Of a DNA stretch of 64,000 nt, positions 1 to 8,786 are shown in pieces. A model generated the notes under the pieces. It was not told the DNA's origin, did no database searches, and worked only from the letters and a program-made list of their open reading frames with translations. Each line of letters opens with the position of its first letter. Positions within the stretch are counted from its first letter, which is position 1. The position numbers and the translations under genes were made by a program. This stretch comes from G963691835 sp963691835 (GTDB lineage: Bacteria > Pseudomonadota > Alphaproteobacteria > Thalassobaculales > Thalassobaculaceae), in the NCBI GenBank assembly GCA_963691835.1, contig OY829383.1:2108001-2172000 (forward strand). Reading direction: 5' to 3'.

Positions 1-663
1 TGGCTAAAAGTCATGCGGGCGACGGCGCTCGAAGGGGCCGCCGCCAAGAAGAAAGGACCGGAAAGCCCGCCCGTGGACTGGAAACGGGTTCTGCTGGTGG
101 TCGTCATCACCACGGCCCTGGGCGGTTTCATCTTCAATACCACGACCATTTCCTTCCCGAAGGTCCTGGACGAGCGGATGTTGAGCCTCGACTACACCGC
201 AACCACGATTGGTGCTATCGCCATGGCGGTTTATGTGGGGGCGGCCTTCTCGCAGATCGTTGTTGGCAACATGATCGACCGGTATCCCATCAAGCCGATC
301 TTCCTGACGTTGGCCGCTGGGCAGGCCATCGCGCTCTACTGGGCAATCTCAGCGGACGGCTGGCCGATGGTCGCGGCAGCGGTGATCGTGATGATCCTGG
401 TCTTCGGCCAAATCCCCATCAACGACACCCTGATTACCCGTTACACCCCCAACAGTTGGCGGGGCCGGGTCTTCGGCGCGAAGCACGTGATCACCTTCAC
501 GATTTCGGCCACGGTCGTGCCGACGATCGCCGGGCTCCACGAGTTCGGCGGCGGTTTCTCGACCCTGTTCCTGATCGCGTCAGTCGTCGCGGTCGGCATC
601 ACAGCGACGGTCACGTTCCTGCCGGGCCGGACTTCGTCCCGTCCGGTGTTGGCCGAGAGCTAG
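1..663 (+). CDS. MFS transporter, C-terminal half (cut by window start)
   Basis: Inner-membrane transporter of the major facilitator superfamily; substrate unknown. The reading frame is open to base 1, so the first visible ATG at 13 is probably internal. The part seen starts in the charged central cytoplasmic loop (KKKGPES) and then shows about six hydrophobic helices, matching TM7-TM12 of a 12-helix MFS protein. Between helices a typical MFS loop motif appears (RGRVFGAKH). The stop codon TAG forms the first bases of the dispersed repeat that follows. The N-terminal half lies outside the window, so no substrate class can be given. Confidence 0.85.
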   Translation, partial: WLKVMRATALEGAAAKKKGPESPPVDWKRVLLVVVITTALGGFIFNTTTISFPKVLDERMLSLDYTATTIGAIAMAVYVGAAFSQIVVGNMIDRYPIKPIFLTLAAGQAIALYWAISADGWPMVAAAVIVMILVFGQIPINDTLITRYTPNSWRGRVFGAKHVITFTISATVVPTIAGLHEFGGGFSTLFLIASVVAVGITATVTFLPGRTSSRPVLAES

Positions 664-747
664 AGCCAAATCAGCGGTTATCGGACCATTCTGTGATTCG
701 ATAACCGCTGAAAATTTTCTTCTAAAACAGAAAGATAGAGCAGGTTC
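661..747. repeat. 87-bp dispersed palindromic repeat, copy 1
   Basis: An 87-bp element that recurs at 51297-51383 with about three quarters identity and no length change. It starts with TAGAGCCAAATC and ends with GATAGAGCAGGTTC. The middle is an 11-bp perfect inverted repeat, AGCGGTTATCG at 673-683 against CGATAACCGCT at 699-709, with a 15-base loop. Its first three bases are the stop codon of the MFS gene. It resembles the intergenic palindromic repeats common in Alphaproteobacteria (palindrome followed by an AGATAGAGCA box). It sits between convergent genes and could act as a transcription stop, but has no T-run. Confidence 0.75.
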
Positions 748-772
748 GTACCCGGCCTCACCCCGCTCCGGC

Positions 773-1630
773 TCAGTTCAACTGGCGCCGAAGCGACTGA
801 AGGGTTTGCGCGAGAGCATGGCGGGCGGCATTTGTTCCGTTGCCCGCCTCGATGAAGTGCTCCAACCGCCGGATGGCTTCCCTGAGGCGGCCCAGATGGG
901 CCTCGATCATCGCCGCTTCCCGGATCAGACCGGGGTCCGCGGGCGCCATCGCGACCATCCGCTCCAGAACTTCCAGGCCACGCTCCGCATCGCCTTGCTG
1001 GATCAGCCGCAGTTTGATGTTGTTTTGAAGGCGCAACAAAATCTGCCGATCGGACACCTCGGCCCAGTGTTCGGGCTTGAGTTCGGCATCGGCGGAGGTC
1101 ATCCGGCGGAGCAGCGCCCGCAGCTCTCCCGTGTCCCTTTCCACCCCGCCGTGAAAGGGATCCAACACACGGCGGGCCGTGCCTTGGTCCAGCCGGATCA
1201 GGAAATGGCCCGGAAAAGCGAGCCCGCACGCCGACCAACCCAGCCGGCGCGCGGTGTGGATCCAAAGAATGCCAAGGGCGACGGGCAGCCCCCGTTTCCG
1301 GTCGATGACCCGCATCAGATTCGCGTTCTGGAGGTCATCGTAGGTCCGGTCGTCACCCAGATAGCCGTGCGCCTCCTCCAGTGCCTCCCGCAGAATCTCG
1401 CCACCGTCGACATCATCATCGCCCTGGGTACCGCCGGTCAGAAGCTGCTGGGCTGTCTCGCCAAGGGTCTCCAGATGCTCCTCATACCGGTCGACAGGGA
1501 CGCCCGGCCGATCGAGCGCGGCAATGGCAAGAGCCACACCGGCGATGTCGACGGGAGCATCCCCAGCCTCGGCGACGGACCGGAAGGCGGCGGAGGCATG
1601 CGCGGCGGCGTCTGCACCCGGTGCGCTCAC
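773..1630 (-). CDS. SirB1-family transglutaminase-like protein
   Basis: Protein of 285 residues with the SirB1 transglutaminase-like fold at about residues 100-165, including NANLMRVIDRKRGLPVALG and PGHFLIRL, then DPFHGG near 157. The C-terminal third (about 185-280) is helical and repeat-like, as in the TPR-like tail of this family. Family members are cytoplasmic and their biochemical role is unsettled; no catalytic Cys of a true transglutaminase is evident. The start is a GTG at 1630. It lies 34 bases downstream of the BON lipoprotein on the same strand and may be the last gene of that run. Confidence 0.8.
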   Translation of the reverse strand: MSAPGADAAAHASAAFRSVAEAGDAPVDIAGVALAIAALDRPGVPVDRYEEHLETLGETAQQLLTGGTQGDDDVDGGEILREALEEAHGYLGDDRTYDDLQNANLMRVIDRKRGLPVALGILWIHTARRLGWSACGLAFPGHFLIRLDQGTARRVLDPFHGGVERDTGELRALLRRMTSADAELKPEHWAEVSDRQILLRLQNNIKLRLIQQGDAERGLEVLERMVAMAPADPGLIREAAMIEAHLGRLREAIRRLEHFIEAGNGTNAARHALAQTLQSLRRQLN

Positions 1631-1664
1631 CGCGCCGCGGTCCCTGAGGTCTTAGTCCGGACCC

Positions 1665-2306
1665 TCACGTTCTGGGCTCCGCAATCCGGACGTAACTTGT
1701 GACGTCGCGGACATACTTCACGTTCCGACCGTGATTGACCACGCGGTCCAGCTCGTCGGCTGACCGTGCGATGCCGAACAGATAGATCCGACCGTTCACG
1801 GTGGCGATGGAGTAGTTGATCGAGCGGACGGCGCTATCGAAGATCAGCTTCTGGCGCAGTGTCGCGGCGATGAGCTGATCCCGCGCCGCGTCGACGATGG
1901 ATGAGCTGTCGTCCACCTGAAGCTCATTGATCACTTCTTGCACGCCCTGGACCTGCCAGGTGAGGCGTGTGGCTTCGACCCTGTCCTCCGGTGTCGGCAC
2001 CCGCCCGGTAAGCAGAACCCGCGCTTCTGTCACCGAGAGGTTCACCCGCCCGAACAGCACGTGGTCCGCCTGGAACAGCGCGTTGTTGATCTCCGCCTGG
2101 ATTCCGACGTCCGTGACCGCCTGTGTGAAGCCCTTCTCCTGCTGGGCGGCTGTTGCGGCCGTCGCCCCCGCACCCACGGCGACCCCGACAGGGGTGCAGC
2201 CTGCCGCCAAACCGACACATACCATGCCGGCAATAAGGGCAGGCACCCATCGTCGGGCTCTGATCTCCGTCAGCGCTGTTGAAGTCTTAGGAGCGTGTCG
2301 CGGCAT
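1665..2306 (-). CDS. BON-domain outer-membrane lipoprotein (YraP/DolP-like)
   Basis: Exported lipoprotein of 213 residues: a basic N-terminus, a hydrophobic stretch and a lipobox (LAAGC) with the lipidated Cys at residue 37, followed by two BON domains at about 60-130 and 135-205. BON proteins of the YraP/DolP type bind anionic phospholipid and support outer-membrane integrity. The ATG at 2306 is preferred over the one at 2351, which would overlap yraN and give an overlong signal peptide. The order rsmI-yraN-BON lipoprotein matches the enterobacterial lpoA-rsmI-yraN-diaA-dolP block, which supports the assignment. Confidence 0.85.
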   Translation of the reverse strand: MPRHAPKTSTALTEIRARRWVPALIAGMVCVGLAAGCTPVGVAVGAGATAATAAQQEKGFTQAVTDVGIQAEINNALFQADHVLFGRVNLSVTEARVLLTGRVPTPEDRVEATRLTWQVQGVQEVINELQVDDSSSIVDAARDQLIAATLRQKLIFDSAVRSINYSIATVNGRIYLFGIARSADELDRVVNHGRNVKYVRDVTSYVRIAEPRT

Positions 2307-2332
2307 GAGGACGTTCCGGCGCAGTGTTTCCG

Positions 2333-2731
2333 TCAAGGATCGGGCCTCCATGCGTCCGAAATATGACGGGGTAGGCGCCAGGGGGCTACGGCCACGACGT
2401 CAAACCGTATCGCATGCCCGGAATAGCTGGGATGCGTCGCCACGAACAGGGCCGCCGCCCGCGCGATTCTGGTCTGCTGAGGGGGTCGCAGCGCGCGAAT
2501 CGCCTCGTCGATCTTCCCGCGGCTCTTAATTTCAACAAACACCAGAAGGCCATCCCGCTGGCAAATCAGATCGATTTCCCCAACCGACGGGGTCGACGGC
2601 GGCCGCCAGTCGCGGGCGATCGGACGGTACCCTTTCAGGAGAAGCAGGATCAGGGCGAGCCATTCCCCGATGCGGCCCCAACCGACCGCCGCCAACCGGT
2701 CCGCCCTGCTTCGGTATCCTTTGCCCCTCAT
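2333..2731 (-). CDS. yraN: YraN family (UPF0102) endonuclease-like protein
   Basis: Protein of 132 residues with the UPF0102 nuclease-fold signature: GEIDLI at 51-56 and VEIKSR at 66-71, the D-(E/V)xK arrangement of Holliday-junction-resolvase-like enzymes. Function in the cell is not established for the family. Its ATG overlaps the stop codon of rsmI by four bases (ATGA), so the two are translationally coupled. The family is about 120 residues long, so this copy is full length. Confidence 0.9.
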   Translation of the reverse strand: MRGKGYRSRADRLAAVGWGRIGEWLALILLLLKGYRPIARDWRPPSTPSVGEIDLICQRDGLLVFVEIKSRGKIDEAIRALRPPQQTRIARAAALFVATHPSYSGHAIRFDVVAVAPWRLPRHISDAWRPDP

Positions 2732-3627
2732 GAAGTCGGGTCACCGCCGTCCAAACCGTTTCTGGAAAGCCGGAGGGCCCGATCGTAGACGGCCTTGCGG
2801 GGCATCCCAGACTCTTCCGCGACCTGCCGGGCCGCGTCCCGCGTGCTCACCTGCCCTAAAAGGGTTTGGAGGCGCGCGTCGACATCCGCCTCGGTCCACG
2901 CCGTGGTGTCGGCATCAGGCGGACCGATCACCAGGACGATCTCTCCCTTGGGCGCCCCCGATGCCGCGTAGTGCGCCGCGATTTCCGAAAGGGTCCCTCG
3001 CCGCACCTCTTCATGAAGCTTCGTGATCTCCCGGGCCACGGCGACGCCACGGTCGCCCAGGACCGCCGCCGCGTCCGCCAGCGATGCCGCGAGCCGATTG
3101 GCAGACTCGAAGAAGATCAGGGTTGTCGGTATGTCTCGAACGCCACCCAGCGTCTTTCGGCGGGCGACGGATTTGGTCGGAAGAAAGCCCCCGAAGTAGA
3201 AGCTGGCCGACGGAAGACCCGACAGAACCAAGGCCGCGACCGGCGCCGAGGGGCCGGGTGCCACCGTGACCCGGAGATCCTCTGCAACACAGGCCTCGAC
3301 CAGGCGATAACCAGGGTCTGATACCATGGGGGTGCCCGCATCCGAGACCAACGCAACGGTCTTGCCTGACCGGATTGCCGCCAACAGGCCGGGACGGGCT
3401 CGCTCGGCATTGTGTTCGTGATACGGCGTCATTTTAGTGTCGATGCCGAAACGGTGCAGCAGCTTACCGGTGGTGCGGGTGTCCTCACACGCGATCACGG
3501 CCGCGGCGCGGAGGGTATCCAGCGCCCGCGCGGTCATGTCGCCCAAATTGCCGATCGGCGTTGCCACCACCACAAGCTGCCCCGCCGGAATTTGGGCCGG
3601 TGTCCCCTGATCCTTGGTTTCGGTCAT
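2728..3627 (-). CDS. rsmI: 16S rRNA (cytidine1402-2'-O)-methyltransferase RsmI
   Basis: SAM-dependent methylase that 2'-O-methylates C1402 of 16S rRNA. At 299 residues it is of usual length and carries the tetrapyrrole-methylase fold: GNLGDMTARA near 27, CEDTRTTGKLL near 47, SDAGTPMVSDPG near 95 and the APGPSA loop near 123. It heads the rsmI-yraN-BON run on the minus strand and is divergent from the LpoA-like gene, with 130 bases between the two starts that must hold both promoters. Confidence 0.95.
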   Translation of the reverse strand: MTETKDQGTPAQIPAGQLVVVATPIGNLGDMTARALDTLRAAAVIACEDTRTTGKLLHRFGIDTKMTPYHEHNAERARPGLLAAIRSGKTVALVSDAGTPMVSDPGYRLVEACVAEDLRVTVAPGPSAPVAALVLSGLPSASFYFGGFLPTKSVARRKTLGGVRDIPTTLIFFESANRLAASLADAAAVLGDRGVAVAREITKLHEEVRRGTLSEIAAHYAASGAPKGEIVLVIGPPDADTTAWTEADVDARLQTLLGQVSTRDAARQVAEESGMPRKAVYDRALRLSRNGLDGGDPTS

Positions 3628-3757
3628 CGTGTCTCCTCTGACCGCCGGGTGGCGGAGCCGTCATATTTCCGCCGTGACGAATCGGCATCCTCAAGGAGTT
3701 TACGCGGACTTGGTGCTTCGGTAGCGTCCGGATCGCAAGCTTGAAAGGAGACGAGGC

Positions 3758-5266
3758 ATGAAGCGCCTTCCGACAGGGGTTCGATATGCCGTTCACCGGG
3801 TGGAGCCAGATCTCCGCGCCCGCGCCTTTCAGCGGATGGGTCTCGGCCTGGCGGCTGCCGGTCTCGCGTTTGCCCTTGGTGCGTGCGAGCCCCAGTCGCA
3901 GGTGACAACCGGTGCGGCCGCGACCCCTGTCCGCGCGACGGCGGCTCCCCAGTCCGGAGCACCGACGGTGACGTCGGCCGGCCGTCTAGCCGACAGCACA
4001 CGGCAGGCGATTCCGCCTGTTACCCGCCCGGCCGCCTCAGGCCGCGACCCGGCCACCGTCCCCGACAGGCTGGAGCTTGGCTCCGCCGCCGCACCGTTGG
4101 CTGCGCCGCAGGAATCCATGCAGCCCGCGAGAACCGGTGACGTAGCCCTGCTGTTGCCACTCACAGGCCGGGCGTCGACCGTCGGGAACGCGCTGTCAAA
4201 CGCGGCTCAACTCGCTGTGTTCGACCTTGGCGTGGATGCCTTCAACTACCGGATCTACGACACCCAGGGGACCATCGAGGGCGCGCAGGCAGCCGTGGAG
4301 ATGGCCGTGATCGACGGCGTCGGGCTGATCGTGGGACCGCTCTTCGGGCAGTCGGCGGCGGCGGTGGCGCCGATCGCGTCCGCTGCAGGCCTCAACGTCG
4401 TCAGTTTTTCCAACGATCGGACGGTTGCGGGTGGTCCGGTTTTCGTGTTCGGCCTGCTGCCTAGCGCCCAGGTCGACCGGGTCGTCGGCTTTGCTGGAGA
4501 CCGGGGGTATGGCCGGTTCGCGATCATGGGACCGGGCACCCCGTTCGGGGAAGGTGTAGCCTCCGCGACATGGTCCGCCGTCAACCGGATTGGGGCGGCG
4601 TTGGTGGATACCAGACGCTATCCTCCCGGCGACGGTGACTTGACGCCGATGGTGAAGGATCTCGCCGACTTCGACCGCCGCGCGCAGGATTTGAAGGAGC
4701 AGCGCACGCTTCTCGCAGGCCGGACCGACGAGGCGTCAAAGCGCGCGCTGGCGCGGCTTAAAGGCCGGGATACCTTGGGCGATCCGTCGTTCGACGCGCT
4801 GATGCTCCCGTCCACCGCCAAGAGGGCGCAGCAACTGGCGCCGTTGCTCGCCTACTACGACGTCGATCCCGCGCGGGTCCGGTTTCTCGGGACCGCAACC
4901 TGGGATGAACCGGGGCTTGGCCGGGAGCCGACGATGGTCGGAAGTTGGTACGCGGCCCCCGCGCCCGAGGCGCGTCTCGCGTTCGAGGCGCGGTACCAGA
5001 AGGCGTTTGGGGAACGGCCGCCCCGCCTCGCCTCCCTCGCCTACGACGCGACCGCGCTTGCCGTTTCACTGTCGTTGTCCGAGGGCGGACCGGCCTATGA
5101 CCGGAACTCCCTCCTGGACCCCGGCGGCTTTGCCGGGGTCGACGGCATCTTCCGGTTCGTCGAGGACGGCACAAATCAGCGCGGCCTCGCCGTCTGGGAA
5201 GTCACCCAGGACGGCGCCCGCGTCATCGACTCAGCGCCCACCACCTTCGCCGACCTGGTGAATTGA
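3758..5266 (+). CDS. LpoA-like penicillin-binding-protein activator lipoprotein
   Basis: Lipoprotein of 502 residues with lipobox LGAC (Cys43), a low-complexity Ala/Pro/Thr linker to about residue 125, then a type I periplasmic-binding-protein fold (VALLLPLTGRAS near 130). This matches the C-terminal domain of LpoA, which activates PBP1A in gammaproteobacteria; it lacks the N-terminal TPR domain of enterobacterial LpoA. A Shine-Dalgarno AAAGGAGA at 3742-3749 sets the ATG. Being divergent from rsmI-yraN preserves the classic neighbourhood. Direct PBP activation is inferred from family and context only; a solute-receptor role is the alternative. Confidence 0.8.
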   Translation: MKRLPTGVRYAVHRVEPDLRARAFQRMGLGLAAAGLAFALGACEPQSQVTTGAAATPVRATAAPQSGAPTVTSAGRLADSTRQAIPPVTRPAASGRDPATVPDRLELGSAAAPLAAPQESMQPARTGDVALLLPLTGRASTVGNALSNAAQLAVFDLGVDAFNYRIYDTQGTIEGAQAAVEMAVIDGVGLIVGPLFGQSAAAVAPIASAAGLNVVSFSNDRTVAGGPVFVFGLLPSAQVDRVVGFAGDRGYGRFAIMGPGTPFGEGVASATWSAVNRIGAALVDTRRYPPGDGDLTPMVKDLADFDRRAQDLKEQRTLLAGRTDEASKRALARLKGRDTLGDPSFDALMLPSTAKRAQQLAPLLAYYDVDPARVRFLGTATWDEPGLGREPTMVGSWYAAPAPEARLAFEARYQKAFGERPPRLASLAYDATALAVSLSLSEGGPAYDRNSLLDPGGFAGVDGIFRFVEDGTNQRGLAVWEVTQDGARVIDSAPTTFADLVN

Positions 5267-5286
5267 AAGAGCTCTTGAGACCTTTC

Positions 5287-6330
5287 TCAGAACAGAATCT
5301 GGACCTTCATGGCGCCGCGGCGGTCGGCGGCGGTGCGGAAGGCCTCCTCCGCTGCCTCCAGCGGGAAGCTGTGGCTGATCAGTGGGGCGGGGTCGATCTT
5401 GCCGGTGACCAGGCTGTCGACCGCCCATCGGAATTCCTTATCAAACCGGAATGAACTCCTGAGCGTGAGTTCCTTTGTCATGATCAGGTCCGTCGGGATC
5501 GGGACCATCGGGTCCTTGAAAGTCCCCACCTGGATGAACTGACCGCCGGGCCGCAGGTTGCGGATCGCGGAGAGGACCGCTGCCGGATGACCGGAGGCGT
5601 CGAAGGCCACATCGAACCAGCCCCGTGGATGGGCGGGGTCCGCCAACGGGTCCGACCCGTCCGCTGTCGTTTGGATCACCGAGTCGGCCCCCATTTTCAG
5701 CGCTGTCTCAAGGGGTTCAGCCAGAACATCGACGACGGTGATGTGTCCCGCCCCGCCCAGGCGGCAGGCGGCCGCGATCAACACGCCGATGGGGCCGGAG
5801 CCCGTGATCAGCACCTCCTGGCCGATCAAGGCGCCCGCATGCCCGACCGCGTGCAGCGCCACCGAGAGGGGCTCCGCACACGCCGCCACACCAGGGGAGG
5901 TTCCGGCGGGAACCGGCACGCACTGCTTGGGCGTGGTCAGGAAGGTTTCCGCGAAGAGCCCCTGGACATGGGGCCGGAGGCGGGAGCTGCCCAAGAACCG
6001 CATCCGCTCACACAATAGCGGCCGTCCGGCGAGGCAGTAGGCGCATGTGCCGCACGGATGGCTGGGATCGACCGCGACAAGGTCCCCAACGGCGAGGTCA
6101 TCCACGCCGTCCCCGACCGCCTCTACCTCTCCCGCACCTTCATGGCCCAGCACGAACGGCTCCACCACCGGGAAGTCGCCCATCCTTGCATGGTGGAAGT
6201 AGTGGAGGTCGGAGCCGCAGATGCCGCCCGCCCGGATCCGGACCCGGACCTCTCCCGGGCCCGGCTCCGCGACGTCCCGTCCCTCGACCCGTAGATCCTC
6301 GATCCCGTGGAGGACGGCGGCCCGGGTCAC
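5287..6330 (-). CDS. Zinc-dependent alcohol dehydrogenase, L-idonate 5-dehydrogenase-like
   Basis: Medium-chain zinc dehydrogenase of 347 residues. Catalytic-zinc ligands appear as GGICGSDLHYF (Cys38) and GHE near 63; the structural-zinc lobe has Cys 93, 96, 99 and 107. The NAD(P) loop is GSGPIGVL. The GICGSDLHYFHH signature is typical of L-idonate/sorbitol-type dehydrogenases, which oxidise a secondary alcohol of a sugar acid or polyol. The start chosen is GTG at 6330, because it overlaps the stop of the upstream gene as GTGA. The exact substrate is not proven. Confidence 0.85.
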   Translation of the reverse strand: MTRAAVLHGIEDLRVEGRDVAEPGPGEVRVRIRAGGICGSDLHYFHHARMGDFPVVEPFVLGHEGAGEVEAVGDGVDDLAVGDLVAVDPSHPCGTCAYCLAGRPLLCERMRFLGSSRLRPHVQGLFAETFLTTPKQCVPVPAGTSPGVAACAEPLSVALHAVGHAGALIGQEVLITGSGPIGVLIAAACRLGGAGHITVVDVLAEPLETALKMGADSVIQTTADGSDPLADPAHPRGWFDVAFDASGHPAAVLSAIRNLRPGGQFIQVGTFKDPMVPIPTDLIMTKELTLRSSFRFDKEFRWAVDSLVTGKIDPAPLISHSFPLEAAEEAFRTAADRRGAMKVQILF

Positions 6331-7190
6331 GACGCGTCTGCCCACTTGCGGTCGAACGACCAGACGTCCTCGAAGCCCATAGTCCGGGAGAAGGTCATGA
6401 ACTCCTCCAGCTTGTCGGCGGCTTCCACGCTGCCGCCCGTCTCCTTCAGCGTGCCGTAGACGGATTTCAGGGCCGCCCCCACCGCCAGGAAGCCCGTCGC
6501 CGGGAAGATGGCGATCTGATAGCCGATGGCCGCGTACTCGGCGGCGGGCAGGACCGGGGTCTTGCCCCCGTCGACCACGTTGACGAGGAGTGGCAGATCG
6601 AACCGGCTGCCGATGATTTCCATCTCCTCGACGCTTTCCGGGGCTTCGATGAACAAGATGTCGGCCCCCGCCGTGGCGAACGCATCGGCCCGGCGCAGCG
6701 CCTCATCCAGTCCCAAACCGGTGCGCGCGTCGGTGCGCGCCACAATCAGGAAATCGCTGGAATCCCGTGTGTCGGCGGCAACCCGGATCTTGGCGGTCAT
6801 GTCCTCAAGCGGAATAACCCTGCGGTCCGGCGTGTGACCACACTTCTTCGGGAACTCCTGGTCCTCGAGCTGAATGCCCGCCGCGCCCGCCGCCTGATAG
6901 CCGCGCACGGTGTGTTGGACGTTGAGGAGGCCGCCATAGCCCGTATCCCCATCGGCGATGAGAGGTGCGGAGACCAGATCCGACAGCGTTTTCACCCGGC
7001 CGACCATGTCCGTGTAGCTCGCGAGCCCCGCGTCCGGCAGGCCGAGATGGGAGGCGACGGTCCCGTATCCGGTCATGTAGAGCGCATCAAAGCCGAAGGA
7101 TTCAGCGATCCGCGCGGAGATGCCGTCAAAAATCCCCGGTGCCACAAGGAGTTTGCCCGGCTCAAGTTTGTCTTTCAGTCCGGCCATCAC
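6327..7190 (-). CDS. Isocitrate lyase/PEP mutase family enzyme
   Basis: Protein of 287 residues in the isocitrate lyase/PEP mutase superfamily. Visible are the metal-binding region DGDTGYGG (81-87), the catalytic loop KKCGH (115-119) with the nucleophilic/general-acid Cys, and IVARTDA. KKCGH is the lyase-type loop (2-methylisocitrate lyase, oxaloacetate hydrolase, dimethylmalate lyase) rather than a phosphonate mutase loop. It is translationally coupled to the idonate-dehydrogenase-like gene, so both may act on one sugar-acid or 2-hydroxy-acid degradation route. The true substrate cannot be read from sequence. Confidence 0.85.
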   Translation of the reverse strand: MMAGLKDKLEPGKLLVAPGIFDGISARIAESFGFDALYMTGYGTVASHLGLPDAGLASYTDMVGRVKTLSDLVSAPLIADGDTGYGGLLNVQHTVRGYQAAGAAGIQLEDQEFPKKCGHTPDRRVIPLEDMTAKIRVAADTRDSSDFLIVARTDARTGLGLDEALRRADAFATAGADILFIEAPESVEEMEIIGSRFDLPLLVNVVDGGKTPVLPAAEYAAIGYQIAIFPATGFLAVGAALKSVYGTLKETGGSVEAADKLEEFMTFSRTMGFEDVWSFDRKWADAS

Positions 7191-7221
7191 CGGTCCTCCC
7201 TTTTTTTATTTCGGTACCGAT

Positions 7222-8133
7222 TTAGATAGAGCGACCCTCATGGATGGCGCGAAGCCCTTCACGATAGGTCGGGTAGGATAGCGTCACCCCCAATTCCTCC
7301 GACAGGCGCGTGGTCACCAGGCGCTTGCACTCGCTGTAAAAGCTCTTGGCCATGGGGCTGAGCTCCGCACTGTCGAAGGGGATCGGCGTTGGTGGGGAGA
7401 TGCCGAGCAACGCGCACGCAAACCGCACGGGGTCGCCGGGGTCCGCGGCCTCCAGGTCGGCCACATTGTAGATTCGGCCTGGATTCGGCCGCGCCATGGA
7501 GGCGAGGAGAATGCTGCCGATATCGTCCACATGGATGCGGTTGAAGACCTGACCCGGCTTATCGATGATCCTGGCCTTTCCGGCCCTGACTTGATCGAGA
7601 ACCGTGCGGCCCGGACCGTAAATCCCAGAAAGGCGAAAGACGCCAACGGCGACGTCGGTTTCTCGAAAGACGTCAACCCAGGCCTGTTCCGCCGCCAGCC
7701 GCCGTGCCCCGCGAGGAGAGCCGGGTGCGGGTTCCGCATCCTCATCCACCAGGGCGCCCCCCCGGTCGCCATAGACTGCCGGAGTCGAGAGATAGGCCGC
7801 CCATCGAAGGGATGACACGGCTTTCAGGTCATCTATGTGATGAACCAACGCCGGATCGCCCGCGTCTCCCGGCGGGATGGACCCGATCACATGGCTCACC
7901 CCCGCCAATGCCGCACCCGCGTCTGCGATCGGTCCATCGGCGGGGAAGAGGACCGGCCGAATGCCGTCCGCCTCGAGCGCGGCCATCTTCTCCGGCGTTC
8001 GGGTCGTTCCGGATACGGTCCAACCGGCTGAGATCAGTCGCCGGGCCAGGCGGCGCCCCGTGTATCCCATGCCAAAGCAGAAAAGGTGGCCCGCCGGGGT
8101 CGCCGGCGCGGGGAGCGTGTCAGGCACGGTCAT
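7222..8133 (-). CDS. NAD-dependent epimerase/dehydratase-like SDR (YeeZ-type)
   Basis: Extended short-chain dehydrogenase of 303 residues with the N-terminal nucleotide motif CFGMGYTGRRLARRL, a central YLSTPAVYGDRGG segment resembling the catalytic Tyr region, and RLSGIYGPGR. Members resemble E. coli YeeZ, whose role is unknown. The ATG at 8133 overlaps the stop of the upstream DsbA-like gene by four bases, which fixes the start; an upstream in-frame start at 8241 would lie inside that gene. Confidence 0.8.
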   Translation of the reverse strand: MTVPDTLPAPATPAGHLFCFGMGYTGRRLARRLISAGWTVSGTTRTPEKMAALEADGIRPVLFPADGPIADAGAALAGVSHVIGSIPPGDAGDPALVHHIDDLKAVSSLRWAAYLSTPAVYGDRGGALVDEDAEPAPGSPRGARRLAAEQAWVDVFRETDVAVGVFRLSGIYGPGRTVLDQVRAGKARIIDKPGQVFNRIHVDDIGSILLASMARPNPGRIYNVADLEAADPGDPVRFACALLGISPPTPIPFDSAELSPMAKSFYSECKRLVTTRLSEELGVTLSYPTYREGLRAIHEGRSI

Positions 8134-8786
8134 CCTTTTCGTGCCTCCAGACCTTTCTGTTTCATGCGCCACACCGCCATATCCAGGCGGTCCTGACCAA
8201 AAAAAGGCTCCCCGTCGAAAACCAGCGTCGGCACGCCCCAATGCCCGGCGTCGGCAAGGGCGGCCGCATTGGCTGCTATTCGGTCGTCATGCGCTTCTGT
8301 TCCAGCCTCAAGGGTCGCGTCCATATCCGCCAGGTCCAAACCCGCAGCCTCGGCTGCCTTCGCGAGATGATCGCCCTCGTGCCAATGGGCTACCCCGCCG
8401 CCCCAAATGGTGCGGGAGCCCTCGCGCGCGAATGCCATGGCAGCACCACGACGCTCCGCTTCGATCCCCAAGCGTGTCAGCCGATGGATGTAGGGCTGCT
8501 CCGAGGGGATCGTCCGGGTCTTCATATCCATCACGACAGGGTCCGGGTCCGGCCATTTGAACGGCACGCCGAGAAAGTCGGCGACGCGAAACACATCCTT
8601 CATGAAGTAGCGCGGCCAAAGCGGGTCGATCCGCTCGAAGAAATCAGGAGCACGGACGGCGATCGGGTAGACGAAACGCATGTCGATGTCGAGATCCCAC
8701 TCCGAGACGAGGGCCTCGATACGCGGTAGGATCAGGTAGGAATACGGGCTCCGGAAGGACCAGTAGAGATCTGCTTTGAGCGTCAT
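8130..8786 (-). CDS. 2-hydroxychromene-2-carboxylate isomerase/DsbA-like protein
   Basis: Thioredoxin-fold protein of 218 residues of the HCCA isomerase/GST-kappa family. The active-site Ser lies in WSFRSPYSYL (about residues 9-18), where DsbA has its CxxC, so this is a glutathione-type isomerase rather than a disulfide oxidase. The cis-Pro region is WGVPTLVFDGEPFFGQDR near 183. HCCA isomerase itself acts in naphthalene breakdown, but no other aromatic-degradation genes are nearby, so a generic GSH-dependent isomerase role is more likely. Coupled to the SDR downstream. Confidence 0.8.
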   Translation of the reverse strand: MTLKADLYWSFRSPYSYLILPRIEALVSEWDLDIDMRFVYPIAVRAPDFFERIDPLWPRYFMKDVFRVADFLGVPFKWPDPDPVVMDMKTRTIPSEQPYIHRLTRLGIEAERRGAAMAFAREGSRTIWGGGVAHWHEGDHLAKAAEAAGLDLADMDATLEAGTEAHDDRIAANAAALADAGHWGVPTLVFDGEPFFGQDRLDMAVWRMKQKGLEARKG

